Assembly (NCBI RefSeq): GCF_011317445.1
Contig: NZ_JAAAPL010000001.1
Span: forward strand, 1,116,001-1,180,000
Direction of reading: 5' to 3'
Origin: Chelativorans multitrophicus
GTDB lineage: Bacteria; Pseudomonadota; Alphaproteobacteria; Rhizobiales; Rhizobiaceae
Length of the DNA: 64,000 nucleotides
In this document: positions 44,924 through 54,359 of the stretch, piece after piece
Layout of the letters: every line of letters begins with the position of its first letter
How positions within the stretch are numbered: the first letter of the stretch is position 1
Translations under genes and position numbers: made by a program
The notes under the pieces: model-generated
What the model saw: only the letters and a program-made list of their open reading frames with translations
The model's database searches: none
What the model was told of the DNA's origin: nothing

Positions 44924-45433
44924 ATGAGACGTCGCAATTTTCTCTTGGGCAGCGCCGGTGCGATCGTCGCCCTCGGGGGCGGTGCATTCGTCCTGCGCGG
45001 CCGCCCCGGCGCGGACGCCTCCGCGGAGGAATTCGAGATCACGAAGACCGAGGAGGAATGGCGCAGGATCCTAACGCCGCAGCAATATGCCGTATTGCGG
45101 GAAGAGGATACTGAGCCCGCGTTCAGCAGCCCGTTGAACGAGGAGAAACGGGCCGGCATGTTCCATTGCGCCGGCTGCGACCTGCCGGTGTATTCGTCCG
45201 CGGCGAAATACGAGTCCGGCACGGGCTGGCCGAGCTTCTGGGAATCTCTGCCCAATGCCATCGGCACGAAGGAGGACAATTCCTTCTTCATGACACGAAC
45301 CGAGTGCCATTGCCGGCGCTGCGGCGGGCATCTCGGCCACATCTTCGAGGATGGTCCGCCGCCCACCGGAAAGCGCCATTGCCTAAATGGGTTGGCGCTC
45401 GCCTTCAGGCCGGCAGAGACGCAAAGCGGGTGA
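44924..45433 (+). CDS. msrB: Peptide-methionine (R)-S-oxide reductase, exported
   Basis: Reduces methionine-R-sulfoxide in proteins. It has 169 residues from the ATG at 44924, which has GGAGGAG 6 bases upstream. The N-terminus MRRRNFLLGSAGAIVALGGG is twin-arginine-like, so the enzyme is probably exported to the envelope. Zinc ligands are Cys82/Cys85 and Cys130/Cys133; the catalytic Cys153 is in RHCLNG, with His in place of the more usual Tyr. It is convergent with engB. Confidence 0.92.
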   Translation: MRRRNFLLGSAGAIVALGGGAFVLRGRPGADASAEEFEITKTEEEWRRILTPQQYAVLREEDTEPAFSSPLNEEKRAGMFHCAGCDLPVYSSAAKYESGTGWPSFWESLPNAIGTKEDNSFFMTRTECHCRRCGGHLGHIFEDGPPPTGKRHCLNGLALAFRPAETQSG

Positions 45434-45455
45434 CGCGCGGCGACCGACGGAAACT

Positions 45456-46133
45456 TTAGCCAGCCGTCACAGCGTGCACGATTGCGGCGCGCAATTCCTC
45501 CAGCCCTTCCCCCTTTTCCGACGAGGTGGCAATCACTTCGGGAAAAGCGGCCGGCCGCTTGACAATCTTCTGGCCGGTTTCGGCCACCAGCTTTGTCACA
45601 GCCGGCGATTTGATCTTATCCGCCTTGGTCAATACGATCTGATAGGAAACCGCTGCGGAATCGAGGAGATCCATCACCTCCTCGTCGATCTTCTTTATTC
45701 CGTGACGTGCATCGATGAGAAGATAGACGCGCTTCAGCGTCACCCGCCCGCGCAGGTAATCGAAGACCAGCTTCGTCCACGCGTCGACCTGGGCTTTCGG
45801 GGCCTTGGCGAAGCCGTAGCCCGGCATGTCTACGAGCGCCATGGGCGGAAGGTCCCCCGCCTCTCCGCTATAGCCTTCCGGCACGAAATAGTTGAGCTCC
45901 TGGGTGCGGCCAGGCGTATTGGAGGTACGGGCAAGGCCCTTCCGCCCCACGAGGCCGTTGATGAGTGAGGACTTGCCGACATTCGAGCGGCCGGCGAAGG
46001 CCACCTCGGGTGGCCCTTCGGGCGGCAGGAACTTCATCGCCGGCACGCCGCGGATGAAGATCCACGGGCGGATAAAAAGCTTGCCGCCCGGTTTGTCTTG
46101 CCGCTCTGTGGCTGCATCCGCGCCCGTGGTCAC
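45456..46133 (-). CDS. engB: Ribosome biogenesis GTP-binding protein EngB/YsxC
   Basis: Essential GTPase of large-subunit assembly. It has 225 residues from the GTG at 46133. The motifs are G1 [10 protein letters not shown]3 DMPGYG, G4 TKAD and G5 SSEKG. The GTG start overlaps the acetyltransferase stop as GTGA, so its translation may depend on that upstream gene. Confidence 0.94.
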   Translation of the reverse strand: MTTGADAATERQDKPGGKLFIRPWIFIRGVPAMKFLPPEGPPEVAFAGRSNVGKSSLINGLVGRKGLARTSNTPGRTQELNYFVPEGYSGEAGDLPPMALVDMPGYGFAKAPKAQVDAWTKLVFDYLRGRVTLKRVYLLIDARHGIKKIDEEVMDLLDSAAVSYQIVLTKADKIKSPAVTKLVAETGQKIVKRPAAFPEVIATSSEKGEGLEELRAAIVHAVTAG

Positions 46134-46768
46134 TCGGCCGCCTCCAGACGCTTGAGGTCGTGGCCGCGAAGGGCATCGAGATTGCGCGTGATCTTGTCCG
46201 CCGGCCAATTCCACCAGGCGATCGCCTGCAGGCGCCTTATCGTCGTCGGGTCAAAACGCATCTTCATCACCTTGGCCGGATTCCCCGCGACGACCGCATA
46301 GGCGGGAACGTCGTGCGTGACAACCGCCCGCCCACCGACGATAGCGCCGTCCCCAATCTTCACACCCGGCATGATGACCGCGTCGAAGCCGATCCACACG
46401 TCGTTGCCCACCACCGTGTCGCCACGAACCTCACGGCGCCAGCTCTCCTGATCAAAACCTTCCTCCCAGCCTTGGCCGAAGATGTTGAAGGGATAGGTCG
46501 AGAAACCAGAGAGCATGTGGTTGGCACCGTTCATAATGAAGCGCGCGCCTTCCGCTATGGCGCAGAAGCGGCCGATGATCAGCCTGTCGCCGATGAATTC
46601 GTAGTGGTGCAGCACGCATTTCTCGACGAACTGGTCCGGCCCTTCCGGGTCGTCATAGTAGGTGTATTCGCCGATCTCGACGTTGGGCGCATCGACCAGC
46701 GGCTTGAGGAAGCCGACGCGGGGATGCATCTGGATAGGGTGCTTGAGTTCGGGTTTGGGTCCATGCAT
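46130..46768 (-). CDS. Vat/CatB-type xenobiotic O-acetyltransferase
   Basis: A 212-residue left-handed beta-helix acetyltransferase of the CatB/Vat group (family members acetylate chloramphenicol or streptogramin A). It has the characteristic [28 protein letters not shown] with the catalytic His of that group, and [26 protein letters not shown]. The ATG at 46768 has GGAG upstream. Chromosomal members also exist with no proven drug activity. It is coupled to engB. Confidence 0.88.
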   Translation of the reverse strand: MHGPKPELKHPIQMHPRVGFLKPLVDAPNVEIGEYTYYDDPEGPDQFVEKCVLHHYEFIGDRLIIGRFCAIAEGARFIMNGANHMLSGFSTYPFNIFGQGWEEGFDQESWRREVRGDTVVGNDVWIGFDAVIMPGVKIGDGAIVGGRAVVTHDVPAYAVVAGNPAKVMKMRFDPTTIRRLQAIAWWNWPADKITRNLDALRGHDLKRLEAAE

Positions 46769-46965
46769 GGGAATTCTCCGTGATCGCCAGATGGAAAGCG
46801 GCGTTTGCGCGCTCGCCCCAAGGAGCACCGGGATGGACCTTGTCCCGGACGACGTGCGAGGAATACGGTCCCCCTCAGGTGATCATTTTATCGACAACCC
46901 AATGACTTGCGCCCTTTTATACAACACGGGCGGACAAGGGGAAATCCGCAAAGGCAAGCCTGTGC

Positions 46966-46997
46966 GAAAAGGAAGGCCCGCCGAATGAAGCGGGCCT
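46966..46997 (-). terminator. Rho-independent terminator after yidC
   Basis: Read on the minus strand: AGGCCCGC (46997-46990), an 8-base loop, GCGGGCCT (46981-46974), then TCCTTTTC. A good GC stem with a T-rich tail, 10 bases beyond the yidC stop. Confidence 0.75.
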
Positions 46998-47007
46998 CGC
47001 CGATCTT

Positions 47008-48837
47008 TTATTCCGCCGGTTTCGGCTTTCGCCGGAACAGGTTCACCATATTGTCCCACAGCTCGATCTTGGCGCCCTGGCGCTTCATGATCACGCCCTG
47101 CTGGATGATGGAGAGCAGGTTGTTCCATGCCCAGTAGATCACCAGGCCGGCTGGGAAGGTCGCCAGCATGAAGGTGAAGATTACCGGCATCCAGTTGAAG
47201 ATCATGGCCTGCGTTGGATCCGGCGGCGTCGGGTTCATGCGCATTTGCAGGAACATGGTGATGCCCATGATGATCGGCCAGACGCCCAGCATCAGGAACG
47301 GTCCAAAGACAGGAACCTGCGACGGATCGAAAGGCAGCAATCCAAAGAGGTTGAAGATCGTCGTCGGGTCCGGCGCCGACAGGTCCTGAATCCAGCCGAA
47401 GAAGGGCGCGTGACGCATCTCGATCGTCACGTAAAGCACCTTGTAGAGCGCGAAAAAGACCGGGATCTGGATAAGGATCGGCCAGCAGCCCGCGAGCGGG
47501 TTGATCTTCTCCTTCTTGTAGAGCTCCATCATCGCCTGCTGCTGCTTCATCTTGTCGTCCGCATATTTCTCGCGGATCTCGAGCAGCGCCGGCTGAACCT
47601 TCTTCATGTTCGCCATGGATTTGTAGGACTTGTTGGCGAGCGGGAAGAAGACGAGCTTGACGAAGACGGTGGTGGCCAGGATGGCGACACCGAAATTGCC
47701 GAGCAGCCTGAAGAGCCAGTCGATCAGGTAGAACATGGGCTTGGTGATGAAGTAGAACCAGCCCCAGTCGATCAGAAGCTCGAATTGGCGGATGTTGTGC
47801 TGCGTCTCATAGGCATCGACGACATGCACCTCCTTTGCCCCGGCGAAGACGAGCGTCTCGATCTTGGCCTCGCCGCCCGGCGCGACCGTGACCGGATCGG
47901 TCAGGTAATCCGCCTGGTAGCGCTCCCGGCCGTCCGAGAAATAGGCAAAGCGCGGCTCGAAATCCTTTTGCGCGCGCGGGACCATGGTCACGGCCCAGTA
48001 CTTGTCGGTGATGCCCAGCCAGCCATCGGCGGACTTGCCGGGCAGAACCTGCCCATCCTCCTGGGCCGTCGAATAATCCACTTCGCGAAGACCTTCCTCG
48101 CCAAGAACGCCGATGAAGCCTTCATGCAGGATGTAAATGCCGGCCGTCTTCGGCTGGCCGAAGCGCGTGGTGCGGCCGTAATTGCGGATCTCGACCGGCT
48201 CGCCGGCCGCGTTCCGGATCGTATCGGTAATCGTGAAGAGATAATTTTCGTCCACCGCGAAGGTGCGCAGGAAGGTGAGGCCGCGGTCGTTCGTGAAGCT
48301 CAGTGTGACCGGGCTTCCGGGCGAGAGCGTCGAGCCCTCCTGCAGCTGCCAGACGGTATCAGGACCGGGAACCGCACCGGTCGACGCATTGCCGGTATAA
48401 CCCACCTCGACAAAATATCCCTCGGGAAGGCCTGCGGGGCCCAGCAAATCGATATTGGGCGAGTCCTTGTCAACGGTGACCCTGTAATCCTTGAGCAGCA
48501 GGTCGTCCAAACGTGCGCCCGCCAGGTTGATGGTGCCTGCAAGACGGGGAGTATCGATCGTCACACGCTCAGCACCGGCAAGTGCCTCCTGGCGGGTGAC
48601 CTGCGTTCGCGGAATTGCGGAACCGGGGACCGCCGTGCTGCCTGGGGTGGCACCGGGGGCAGGAATATCCGCGCCCTGCGTGCCCAGTTTCTCCTCAGTC
48701 TCCTGCGCGCGCTGCGCCTCGATCTGGGCGGCCTCGCGCTGGGCATCGACGCGCGGGTTGACGTAGAACACCTGCCAAAGCGTCAGGATAACCACCGACA
48801 GCGCGATTGTGATGAGGAGATTGCGATTGTTTTCCAT
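47008..48837 (-). CDS. yidC: Membrane protein insertase YidC
   Basis: Inserts and folds inner-membrane proteins with or without Sec. It has 609 residues: an N-terminal helix (8-26), a Pro/Ala/Thr-rich linker, a large periplasmic domain (about 75-360) and the conserved five-helix insertase core (about 370-595). Core phrases include FVKLVFFPLANKSYKSMANMKKVQP and GCWPILIQIPVFFALYKVL. It lies 8 bases after rnpA in the rpmH-rnpA-yidC operon. Confidence 0.96.
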   Translation of the reverse strand: MENNRNLLITIALSVVILTLWQVFYVNPRVDAQREAAQIEAQRAQETEEKLGTQGADIPAPGATPGSTAVPGSAIPRTQVTRQEALAGAERVTIDTPRLAGTINLAGARLDDLLLKDYRVTVDKDSPNIDLLGPAGLPEGYFVEVGYTGNASTGAVPGPDTVWQLQEGSTLSPGSPVTLSFTNDRGLTFLRTFAVDENYLFTITDTIRNAAGEPVEIRNYGRTTRFGQPKTAGIYILHEGFIGVLGEEGLREVDYSTAQEDGQVLPGKSADGWLGITDKYWAVTMVPRAQKDFEPRFAYFSDGRERYQADYLTDPVTVAPGGEAKIETLVFAGAKEVHVVDAYETQHNIRQFELLIDWGWFYFITKPMFYLIDWLFRLLGNFGVAILATTVFVKLVFFPLANKSYKSMANMKKVQPALLEIREKYADDKMKQQQAMMELYKKEKINPLAGCWPILIQIPVFFALYKVLYVTIEMRHAPFFGWIQDLSAPDPTTIFNLFGLLPFDPSQVPVFGPFLMLGVWPIIMGITMFLQMRMNPTPPDPTQAMIFNWMPVIFTFMLATFPAGLVIYWAWNNLLSIIQQGVIMKRQGAKIELWDNMVNLFRRKPKPAE

Positions 48838-48845
48838 CAGTTTCC

Positions 48846-49223
48846 TTAGCCCGTGCGAGCGGGTTTGTTCCCGCGGATGCGCCGGGAAAGCTCGTCCTTC
48901 AGCGCTCCGAACGGCGCGTCCAAGATTTCGCGCCTTCCGACGATCACATAGTCAGTGCCGGTCGCCATGTCATCGGCCGCATGCACGCGAACCGCTTCGC
49001 GCAGCCGGCGGCGAATGCGGTTTCGCTCGACCGCGTTGCCGACCTTTTTGGTCACCGTAATGCCCACGCGCGGCGGATCGTCATCCCCGCGCGCCAGCAG
49101 TTCGAGCAGAAAAAGCCGTCCACGCAACTTTAAGCCGCGCTGGACCGCCAGAAATTCGGCGCGCTTGGTGAGCCGCCCCGGGTGCTGCCTCTGCGCTCGG
49201 CCAGACACCGCCCCCGGCCCCAC
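48846..49223 (-). CDS. rnpA: Ribonuclease P protein component
   Basis: Protein subunit of RNase P, which trims the 5' ends of tRNA precursors. It has 125 residues with the RNR signature [14 protein letters not shown] (about 64-77) and the N-terminal [13 protein letters not shown]. It starts 6 bases after the rpmH stop. The first 15-18 residues are less conserved, so an internal start is possible. Confidence 0.93.
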   Translation of the reverse strand: MGPGAVSGRAQRQHPGRLTKRAEFLAVQRGLKLRGRLFLLELLARGDDDPPRVGITVTKKVGNAVERNRIRRRLREAVRVHAADDMATGTDYVIVGRREILDAPFGALKDELSRRIRGNKPARTG

Positions 49224-49229
49224 CGGACC

Positions 49230-49364
49230 TCAGGCGGACAGCCGCTTGCGGCCACGGTTGCGGCGGGCAGCGATCACGCCGCGGCCGCCTTTGGTCGCCA
49301 TGCGCGCGCGAAAGCCGTGGCGGCGCTTGCGGACAAGTTTCGAGGGCTGATAAGTGCGCTTCAT
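49230..49364 (-). CDS. rpmH: 50S ribosomal protein L34
   Basis: A 44-residue, very basic protein: [18 protein letters not shown] at the start and [10 protein letters not shown] at the end, the full L34 consensus. The ATG is at 49364 in an AT-rich leader. It is the first gene of the rpmH-rnpA-yidC operon. Confidence 0.97.
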
Positions 49365-49521
49365 TTATTTAATACCGCGGCGTGCGGCCCTTCTTCATTC
49401 TGTCGATATCACGAACAGGAGCATAGTGACCGCACAGGGACGCACGAGAGCGCGCCGGGCGGCCAGCCCGAACGTGCCGGGCTTATATGAAGAGAGGCCG
49501 AGAAAGTCAACGAAGGCAGAC

Positions 49522-49605
49522 GCGAATAGGGCGCGGCAAATAGCAAGTAGGGACTGCGACAAGCCCGCCCGGCGCCCCTATTCCCGCTCGCTACCCCCTA
49601 TTCGC
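49522..49605. repeat. Inverted CCCTATTCGC repeats between gshA and rpmH
   Basis: GCGAATAGGG (49522-49531) and CCCTATTCGC (49596-49605) are exact reverse complements flanking a region with further CCCTATTC and AGTAGGG words. This is a familiar style of rhizobial intergenic repetition. The whole gap 49365-49605 shows no gene; its right side must hold the gshA 3' end and its left the rpmH promoter. Confidence 0.5.
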
Positions 49606-50979
49606 TCAATAAGCGTGTTCAAGGAAGACCGGCTCGATCGATCCGCCCCAGCGCGTATGGTAGGCGGTGACCATCTCCTGCGCGCTGGTGGTTCCGCGTG
49701 CCACGACTTCGTCCAGCGGGCTCAGAAAGCCCGTCTCATCAAAGCCTTCGCGGTTCTTGAACCCGCGATTGCCAAGCCCCATGCGGGAGATCGCAAGAAC
49801 CTCGCGGGCGGTCTCGATAAGATGATGGTTGCGGAAGGTGGCCGACAGACCGTCGACCGGCACCGCATCGCGCAGCGCCTGAACGTCCTCGAAGGTCCAT
49901 AACTTGGTGAGATCCTCGGCCGCATCAAGCGCCGCGTCGTCATAGAGCAGCCCGACCCAGAAGGCGGGCAAGGCGCAGATGCGCCGCCATGGACCGCCAT
50001 CCGCACCGCGCATTTCCAGATAGCGCTTCAGGCGCACATCAGGAAACAAAGTGGAGAGATGGTTCGTCCAGTCGCCCATGGTGGGCATGCCGTCAGGCAC
50101 CGTGTTCCGAAGCGCGCCAGACATGAACTGGCGGAAAGTGACATGGGTGCAGTCGTGATAGCGCCCATCTCGAATAACGAAGTACATGGGAACATCGAGC
50201 GCCCATTCGACATAATCGGCAAAGCCGAACTGGTCCGAGAAGACGAAAGGCAAGAGGCCGGAGCGCTGATCATCCGTGTCGCGCCAGATTTCCCCGCGCC
50301 AGGATTGATAGCCGTTGACCGCGCCATCGGTAAAGGGAGAATTGGCGAAAAGCGCGGTGGCCAATGGCTGCAGGCGCATGCCAATTTGCATTTTACGGCG
50401 CATATCGGCTTCCGACGAGAAGTCGAGATTCACCTGTATCGTGCAGGTGCGATACATCATGTCCAGCCCGTGGCTGCCGACCTTGGGCATGTAGTTCGTC
50501 ATGATCTCGTAGCGCGACTTGGGCATGCGCGGCGTCTCGGCAAGCGTCCATTTGGGGCTGCCTCCGAGACCCAGGAACCGGATGCCTAGCGGCTCTGCGA
50601 TTTCCCGCAGCTGCGCCAAATGAGCGTTGCCCTCGCGGCAGGTCTGATGGATGGTTTCGAGCGGTGCGCCGGACAGTTCGAATTGGCCGCCCGGCTCCAG
50701 CGAGATCGCACCCTGGCCCGTAGGCTCCACGAGGCCGATGATGCGGCCATCGTCCAGGATCGGATTCCAGCCGAGGATCCTCTGCATGCCTTCGAGCAGG
50801 GCGCGGATGCCGCGATTGCCCTCATAGGGAACTGGGCGGTTACCATCGACATAGAAGGGAAACTTCTCGTGCTCGGTGCCGATTCGCCAGGAGCTCTTCG
50901 GCTTGGAGCCGGCGGCGATATAGGAGACGAGGTCGTCGACCGTCTCGATCGGCCTGTTGTCTGTCGTGTCTCTCGCCAT
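49606..50979 (-). CDS. gshA: Glutamate-cysteine ligase, plant/alphaproteobacterial type
   Basis: First step of glutathione synthesis, joining L-glutamate and L-cysteine with ATP. It has 457 residues, the length of the plant-like (type 3) family, with SSWRIGTEHEKFPF near residue 29, MTNYMPKVGSHGLDMMYRTCTIQVNLDF, and the C-terminal W-G-G-S-IEPVF. The ATG at 50979 follows GGAGAAA. It lies downstream of rsmE in a leftward operon. Confidence 0.95.
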   Translation of the reverse strand: MARDTTDNRPIETVDDLVSYIAAGSKPKSSWRIGTEHEKFPFYVDGNRPVPYEGNRGIRALLEGMQRILGWNPILDDGRIIGLVEPTGQGAISLEPGGQFELSGAPLETIHQTCREGNAHLAQLREIAEPLGIRFLGLGGSPKWTLAETPRMPKSRYEIMTNYMPKVGSHGLDMMYRTCTIQVNLDFSSEADMRRKMQIGMRLQPLATALFANSPFTDGAVNGYQSWRGEIWRDTDDQRSGLLPFVFSDQFGFADYVEWALDVPMYFVIRDGRYHDCTHVTFRQFMSGALRNTVPDGMPTMGDWTNHLSTLFPDVRLKRYLEMRGADGGPWRRICALPAFWVGLLYDDAALDAAEDLTKLWTFEDVQALRDAVPVDGLSATFRNHHLIETAREVLAISRMGLGNRGFKNREGFDETGFLSPLDEVVARGTTSAQEMVTAYHTRWGGSIEPVFLEHAY

Positions 50980-51062
50980 TTTCTCCTCGGCAGACTATGC
51001 GAAGCCCCGCCTCATTGGCGAAGACCGAAACGGCAGGCAAGCGAAAAGTTCTGAAGGATGGC

Positions 51063-51809
51063 TCAAGCCTCGTCGCGCCAGTCGCCGGCAGCCGCCTGGA
51101 GGATGGCGAGCGCCGCCACCGCCGCCGTGTCCGCCCTCAGAATCCGGGGGCCGAGGGGAATCGGCACGACAAAGGCAAGACTTCGGAGGGTGCGGCGTTC
51201 AGAGTCGGAAAAGCCGCCCTCCGGCCCGACGAGAAGCCCGAGTCTCTCGCCTGCCAGGGCGGATAGGCGTGGAAACGGGTTCTGGCCCGGCGCATCCTCA
51301 TCGCAGAAGACGAGGCGCCGCCCCTCCTCCCAACGGGAAAGCAAAACATCAAGCTTCACCGGCTCCCGTACCAGCGGAATGGATAGGATGCCGCACTGCT
51401 CGGCCGCCTCGATCACATTTGCTTGAAGGCGGTCCGTGCCAAGCTTCGGTATCTGCGTGTGCTGGGTGATGACCGGCTGCAGTATCCCTGCCCCCATCTC
51501 CACGGCCTTTTGAACCATGTAGTCCAGCCGGCCCTGCTTAAGCGGGGCAAAGCAATAAAGAATATCCGGCTGCGGCGTCTGTTCGCGCGTAAGCTCGCGG
51601 ACGGCAAGCAAAGCCGATTTCTTCGAAATCTCCTTCACCTCGGCCAACCACTCGCCATGTCGGCCATTGAAAACGAGCAGTTCGGCCCCTCCGCGCATAC
51701 GCAGGACGTTGCCAAGATAATGGGCCTGCTCGCGCGTGGTCTCGACCTCCGCCCCTTTTGAAAGGTCCTCCGGCAAGTAGAGCCGCTGCATTTTGTAATT
51801 CGCCCGCAT
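51063..51809 (-). CDS. rsmE: 16S rRNA (uracil(1498)-N3)-methyltransferase
   Basis: SPOUT-class methyltransferase acting on 16S rRNA U1498. It has 248 residues from the ATG at 51809 (an internal ATG at 51791 is possible). The N-terminal PUA-like domain has QRLYLPEDL; the knot domain has [13 protein letters not shown] and [20 protein letters not shown]. Upstream in-frame codons overlap the neighbouring gene. It is followed by gshA after 83 bases. Confidence 0.94.
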   Translation of the reverse strand: MRANYKMQRLYLPEDLSKGAEVETTREQAHYLGNVLRMRGGAELLVFNGRHGEWLAEVKEISKKSALLAVRELTREQTPQPDILYCFAPLKQGRLDYMVQKAVEMGAGILQPVITQHTQIPKLGTDRLQANVIEAAEQCGILSIPLVREPVKLDVLLSRWEEGRRLVFCDEDAPGQNPFPRLSALAGERLGLLVGPEGGFSDSERRTLRSLAFVVPIPLGPRILRADTAAVAALAILQAAAGDWRDEA

Positions 51810-51841
51810 GGGCGCTTGATGCCTCTGAAGCCTTTGCCTGG

Positions 51842-52483
51842 TCAAGAGCCGGCAGAGGAATGCCAGACCGGGCGATAGCCCGCCCGCAAAGCCGCCACTG
51901 TCGCAAGCGGCGTGATCAAGGTGTATTCCGGGCCGGCATCCCGTGGCGCACGAGGTTCGGCATAGCCATTGAAGCCCCAAGGCAGAAGCTTGCCGCCGCG
52001 TAAAGCAAAGGCCTGCCCGTGGGCTTCGAACATGGCTCCGTCGGGAAGCGGCGCGCCGCCCTCGGAAACCGGGATGGGCCTTCCACCGGATGCCCGGCGC
52101 TTCCCGTGGAGGAGCGTGTCCATCTCACATGCGGAAATCCGCTCTTTCCTCTGCCCTTCGGCAAATGCCCGCGCAAACGCCTCCGCGCGCTTGCGCCGGC
52201 AGTAGAAGCAGGGGCGGTGACCCGCCGCGAGCGCCGTCACCTCGTCAAGGAAGAAGAGTTCTGTCCAGCCGGCTGTGCCGTACCGGCTGTTACGGCCCAT
52301 TACATCGCGGCGGCGCCCCCGGAAATCGCACTCGCAGATGATCCATGCTCTCGTGGACCAGCGCCGCCTCAGAAGGGTTCTGGTTTCTGGATCGTGGATG
52401 ACGCCGCGATTGCCGGTGAACAGCCCCCGCGCGGCTACAGCTTCGACTGTTCCCAAAGGCGTTACACGGTTTTGCAGGGGCAT
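51842..52483 (-). CDS. Conserved protein with a [10 protein letters not shown] motif, function unknown
   Basis: A 213-residue protein from the ATG at 52483. Central sequence [29 protein letters not shown] looks like a small Cys-containing fold reminiscent of the metal-binding segment of Ada-type proteins, but with only one C-x-x-C pair. The C-terminus [17 protein letters not shown] is also distinctive. Proteins of this pattern are conserved in rhizobia as hypothetical genes. It lies upstream of rsmE, possibly co-transcribed. Confidence 0.72.
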   Translation of the reverse strand: MPLQNRVTPLGTVEAVAARGLFTGNRGVIHDPETRTLLRRRWSTRAWIICECDFRGRRRDVMGRNSRYGTAGWTELFFLDEVTALAAGHRPCFYCRRKRAEAFARAFAEGQRKERISACEMDTLLHGKRRASGGRPIPVSEGGAPLPDGAMFEAHGQAFALRGGKLLPWGFNGYAEPRAPRDAGPEYTLITPLATVAALRAGYRPVWHSSAGS

Positions 52484-52735
52484 TTTCGTCCTCGGCCTGA
52501 GGCTACATTGGAACGCATCGCGGGTGGTGATCAATCCCATCCTCGCCGGCCGAACATGACCGCTGCAAAAGAGCAACACCCACAGGAATCTGTGATGTAA
52601 CCATAAGCAGCCTATTGCAAGTTTTCGGGCGAAAGCTCATCTGGCGCGCCGAGATTTTTCACCCCACCAAGCTGAGCCCGGAGGGGGAACCAATTGGTAA
52701 CCTGGGCTTTTTACATTAACTGGATCGGAAATGAG

Positions 52736-52876
52736 ATGAGCCTCATGCGCGCTACAATCCTTTCGCTGATGTTGCTCACCGCGGTTATGGCGAGTGGAGC
52801 AGGCATTTATGCCGCGACTGCCTCTGGAAGCTACTATACGACGGACGGCTACGGCATCAGCGACTTTGCCCGTTAA
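52736..52876 (+). CDS. Possible small secreted peptide
   Basis: A 46-residue frame from the ATG at 52736 (an in-frame ATG at 52694 gives 60). It has a basic-hydrophobic N-terminus (RATILSLMLLTAVMASGAG) that reads as a signal peptide, then a short Tyr/Ser/Gly-rich tail. It has no known family and only a weak ribosome site, so it may be spurious. Confidence 0.4.
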   Translation: MSLMRATILSLMLLTAVMASGAGIYAATASGSYYTTDGYGISDFAR

Positions 52877-52948
52877 AGGGCGATGGGTCCTTACGATCTT
52901 TATCCGCACGATATTGCCCAAAGCGTCTGCCGGCTTCGGGACTGTGCC

Positions 52949-53692
52949 CTAACCGGCCACCTCCAGAAGCCGTTTCCGGCTTCCTTCGAACATCATCGCG
53001 GTCAGCCGGCCTGAGTACCAGGCTCCCGTGTCCAAATTCACCCGGTTCGGCATGATTTCAGGCTCGGGCATCGGCGTGTGGCCGTGCACCACGATCTTTG
53101 GGTGCAGGGTAGGATCGTGGCGGAAGCGTTCGCGGATCCAGATCAGGTCCTCGGCGCTTTGGGCGTCGAGCGGAACACCCGGCCTGATGCCCGCGTGACA
53201 AAAGAAGAAGTCGCCGAAGCTTGCGGAAAGCTTCAGTCCCTGCAGGCAATCCAGGTGCTCCTGCGGCATGGCTTCCATCAATGCCGCATGGCCGCGCAAA
53301 AGCGCCTCGCGTGAGGTAAAGCTCAGTTCGACCCCGTAGGACCGCGCAGTCGCGTCGCCGCCATTGTTTGCGAAGAGACCCTGCGCGCGCGGCTGCGCCA
53401 AAAAAGCGAGGAAGCCGAGATCGTGGTTCCCGGCAAGCGCCATGACCCGGGAATCGGCCTTTATCGAGCGGGAGAGGAGTTCAAGCACCTGCCGCGAGGC
53501 GGGACCGCGGTCAACATAATCGCCCAGATAGATTATCCGCCAGTCCGCGGGTTTTTCCTCAATGATCTCGGCCATGATGCGGCGATGCATCTCGGCCATG
53601 AGATCGTGGCGGCCATGGATGTCCCCCACTGCGTAGATGCGCATTCCCGGGGGCGTTTGCGCAACATCGAAATGAGTCCCATCAGCCGCCAT
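52949..53692 (-). CDS. Metallophosphoesterase, serine/threonine-phosphatase type
   Basis: A 247-residue calcineurin-like phosphoesterase from the ATG at 53692. The metal motifs are all present: GDIHGRHD (near 22), GDYVDRGP (near 57), GNHD (near 86) and VVHGHTPM (near 203). Close relatives are the bis-nucleosyl-tetraphosphatase (ApaH-like) and Ser/Thr protein phosphatases; which applies is unclear. Its start overlaps the lutC 3' end by 11 bases, so it is the tail of the lut operon. Confidence 0.88.
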   Translation of the reverse strand: MAADGTHFDVAQTPPGMRIYAVGDIHGRHDLMAEMHRRIMAEIIEEKPADWRIIYLGDYVDRGPASRQVLELLSRSIKADSRVMALAGNHDLGFLAFLAQPRAQGLFANNGGDATARSYGVELSFTSREALLRGHAALMEAMPQEHLDCLQGLKLSASFGDFFFCHAGIRPGVPLDAQSAEDLIWIRERFRHDPTLHPKIVVHGHTPMPEPEIMPNRVNLDTGAWYSGRLTAMMFEGSRKRLLEVAG

Positions 53693-54359
53693 CGACCACA
53701 ATGAGATGCAGCGCCCGCGGCCCGTGAGCGCCGAGCAGCAATTTCTGCTGTATGTCGCCCGAACGGGACGGTCCCGTAACAAGGTTCACGGTGCGCGGCA
53801 TCATGCCCTTCCCGAATGTTTGCCGGATTCCGGCAAAAGCGGTCTCCAGATCTCCGGCGATATCCTTTGCGTCCACCACCACGATATGGTGCTCCGGGAG
53901 GAAATTCACAGTGGTCGGATTGGCTGCGCCGGAGTGCAGGACGACCGTGCCGGTTTCCGCCACGCCCGCCACGGCATGGCTGACGCCAACCTCGTCGTCA
54001 GCGTCCGCGGGCCCATGCTTTACCTCCAGCGACTTCAGAGACTTCCAGGACATTGCTTCGAGCCGCTCATCCACCCCCATGCGAACGGAGGCAGGCAAAT
54101 TCCTGGAGCGCAGATAGGCGGCGACAGCCTTCGGCACATCGCCTGGCTTCTTCACCCGCTCGACACTGGCGGAGACCTTCGCCGCCATTTGGCAGAAGAG
54201 CGCGATGCGATCCTTTTCGGGCAACTGGCCGCGCGCGGGGATCACGCCCAATGGCGGCTTCGCTAGCCTTTTCTTCACAATCCTGGCGCGCGCCGTATCG
54301 TCGGGGGATGCCCCTATGGCAGCACGTACCTTGTTCAGAATTGCCTCCCTCCCGCTCAT
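53682..54359 (-). CDS. lutC: Lactate utilization protein C (LUD domain)
   Basis: Third subunit of the LutABC L-lactate dehydrogenase. It has 225 residues from the ATG at 54359, overlapping the lutB stop by ATGA. The LUD domain has GVSHAVAGVAETGTVVLHSG and ends GPRALHLIVVDGG, as in the family. Confidence 0.92.
   Translation of the reverse strand: MSGREAILNKVRAAIGASPDDTARARIVKKRLAKPPLGVIPARGQLPEKDRIALFCQMAAKVSASVERVKKPGDVPKAVAAYLRSRNLPASVRMGVDERLEAMSWKSLKSLEVKHGPADADDEVGVSHAVAGVAETGTVVLHSGAANPTTVNFLPEHHIVVVDAKDIAGDLETAFAGIRQTFGKGMMPRTVNLVTGPSRSGDIQQKLLLGAHGPRALHLIVVDGG

Noticed and set aside
47245-48849. 534-codon rightward open frame
   Set aside because: Fully antisense to yidC; no domain and no ribosome site.
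49230-49605. Replication origin near rpmH
   Set aside because: rpmH neighbours oriC in many bacteria, but no dnaA, dnaN or cluster of DnaA boxes is present, and rhizobial origins lie elsewhere.
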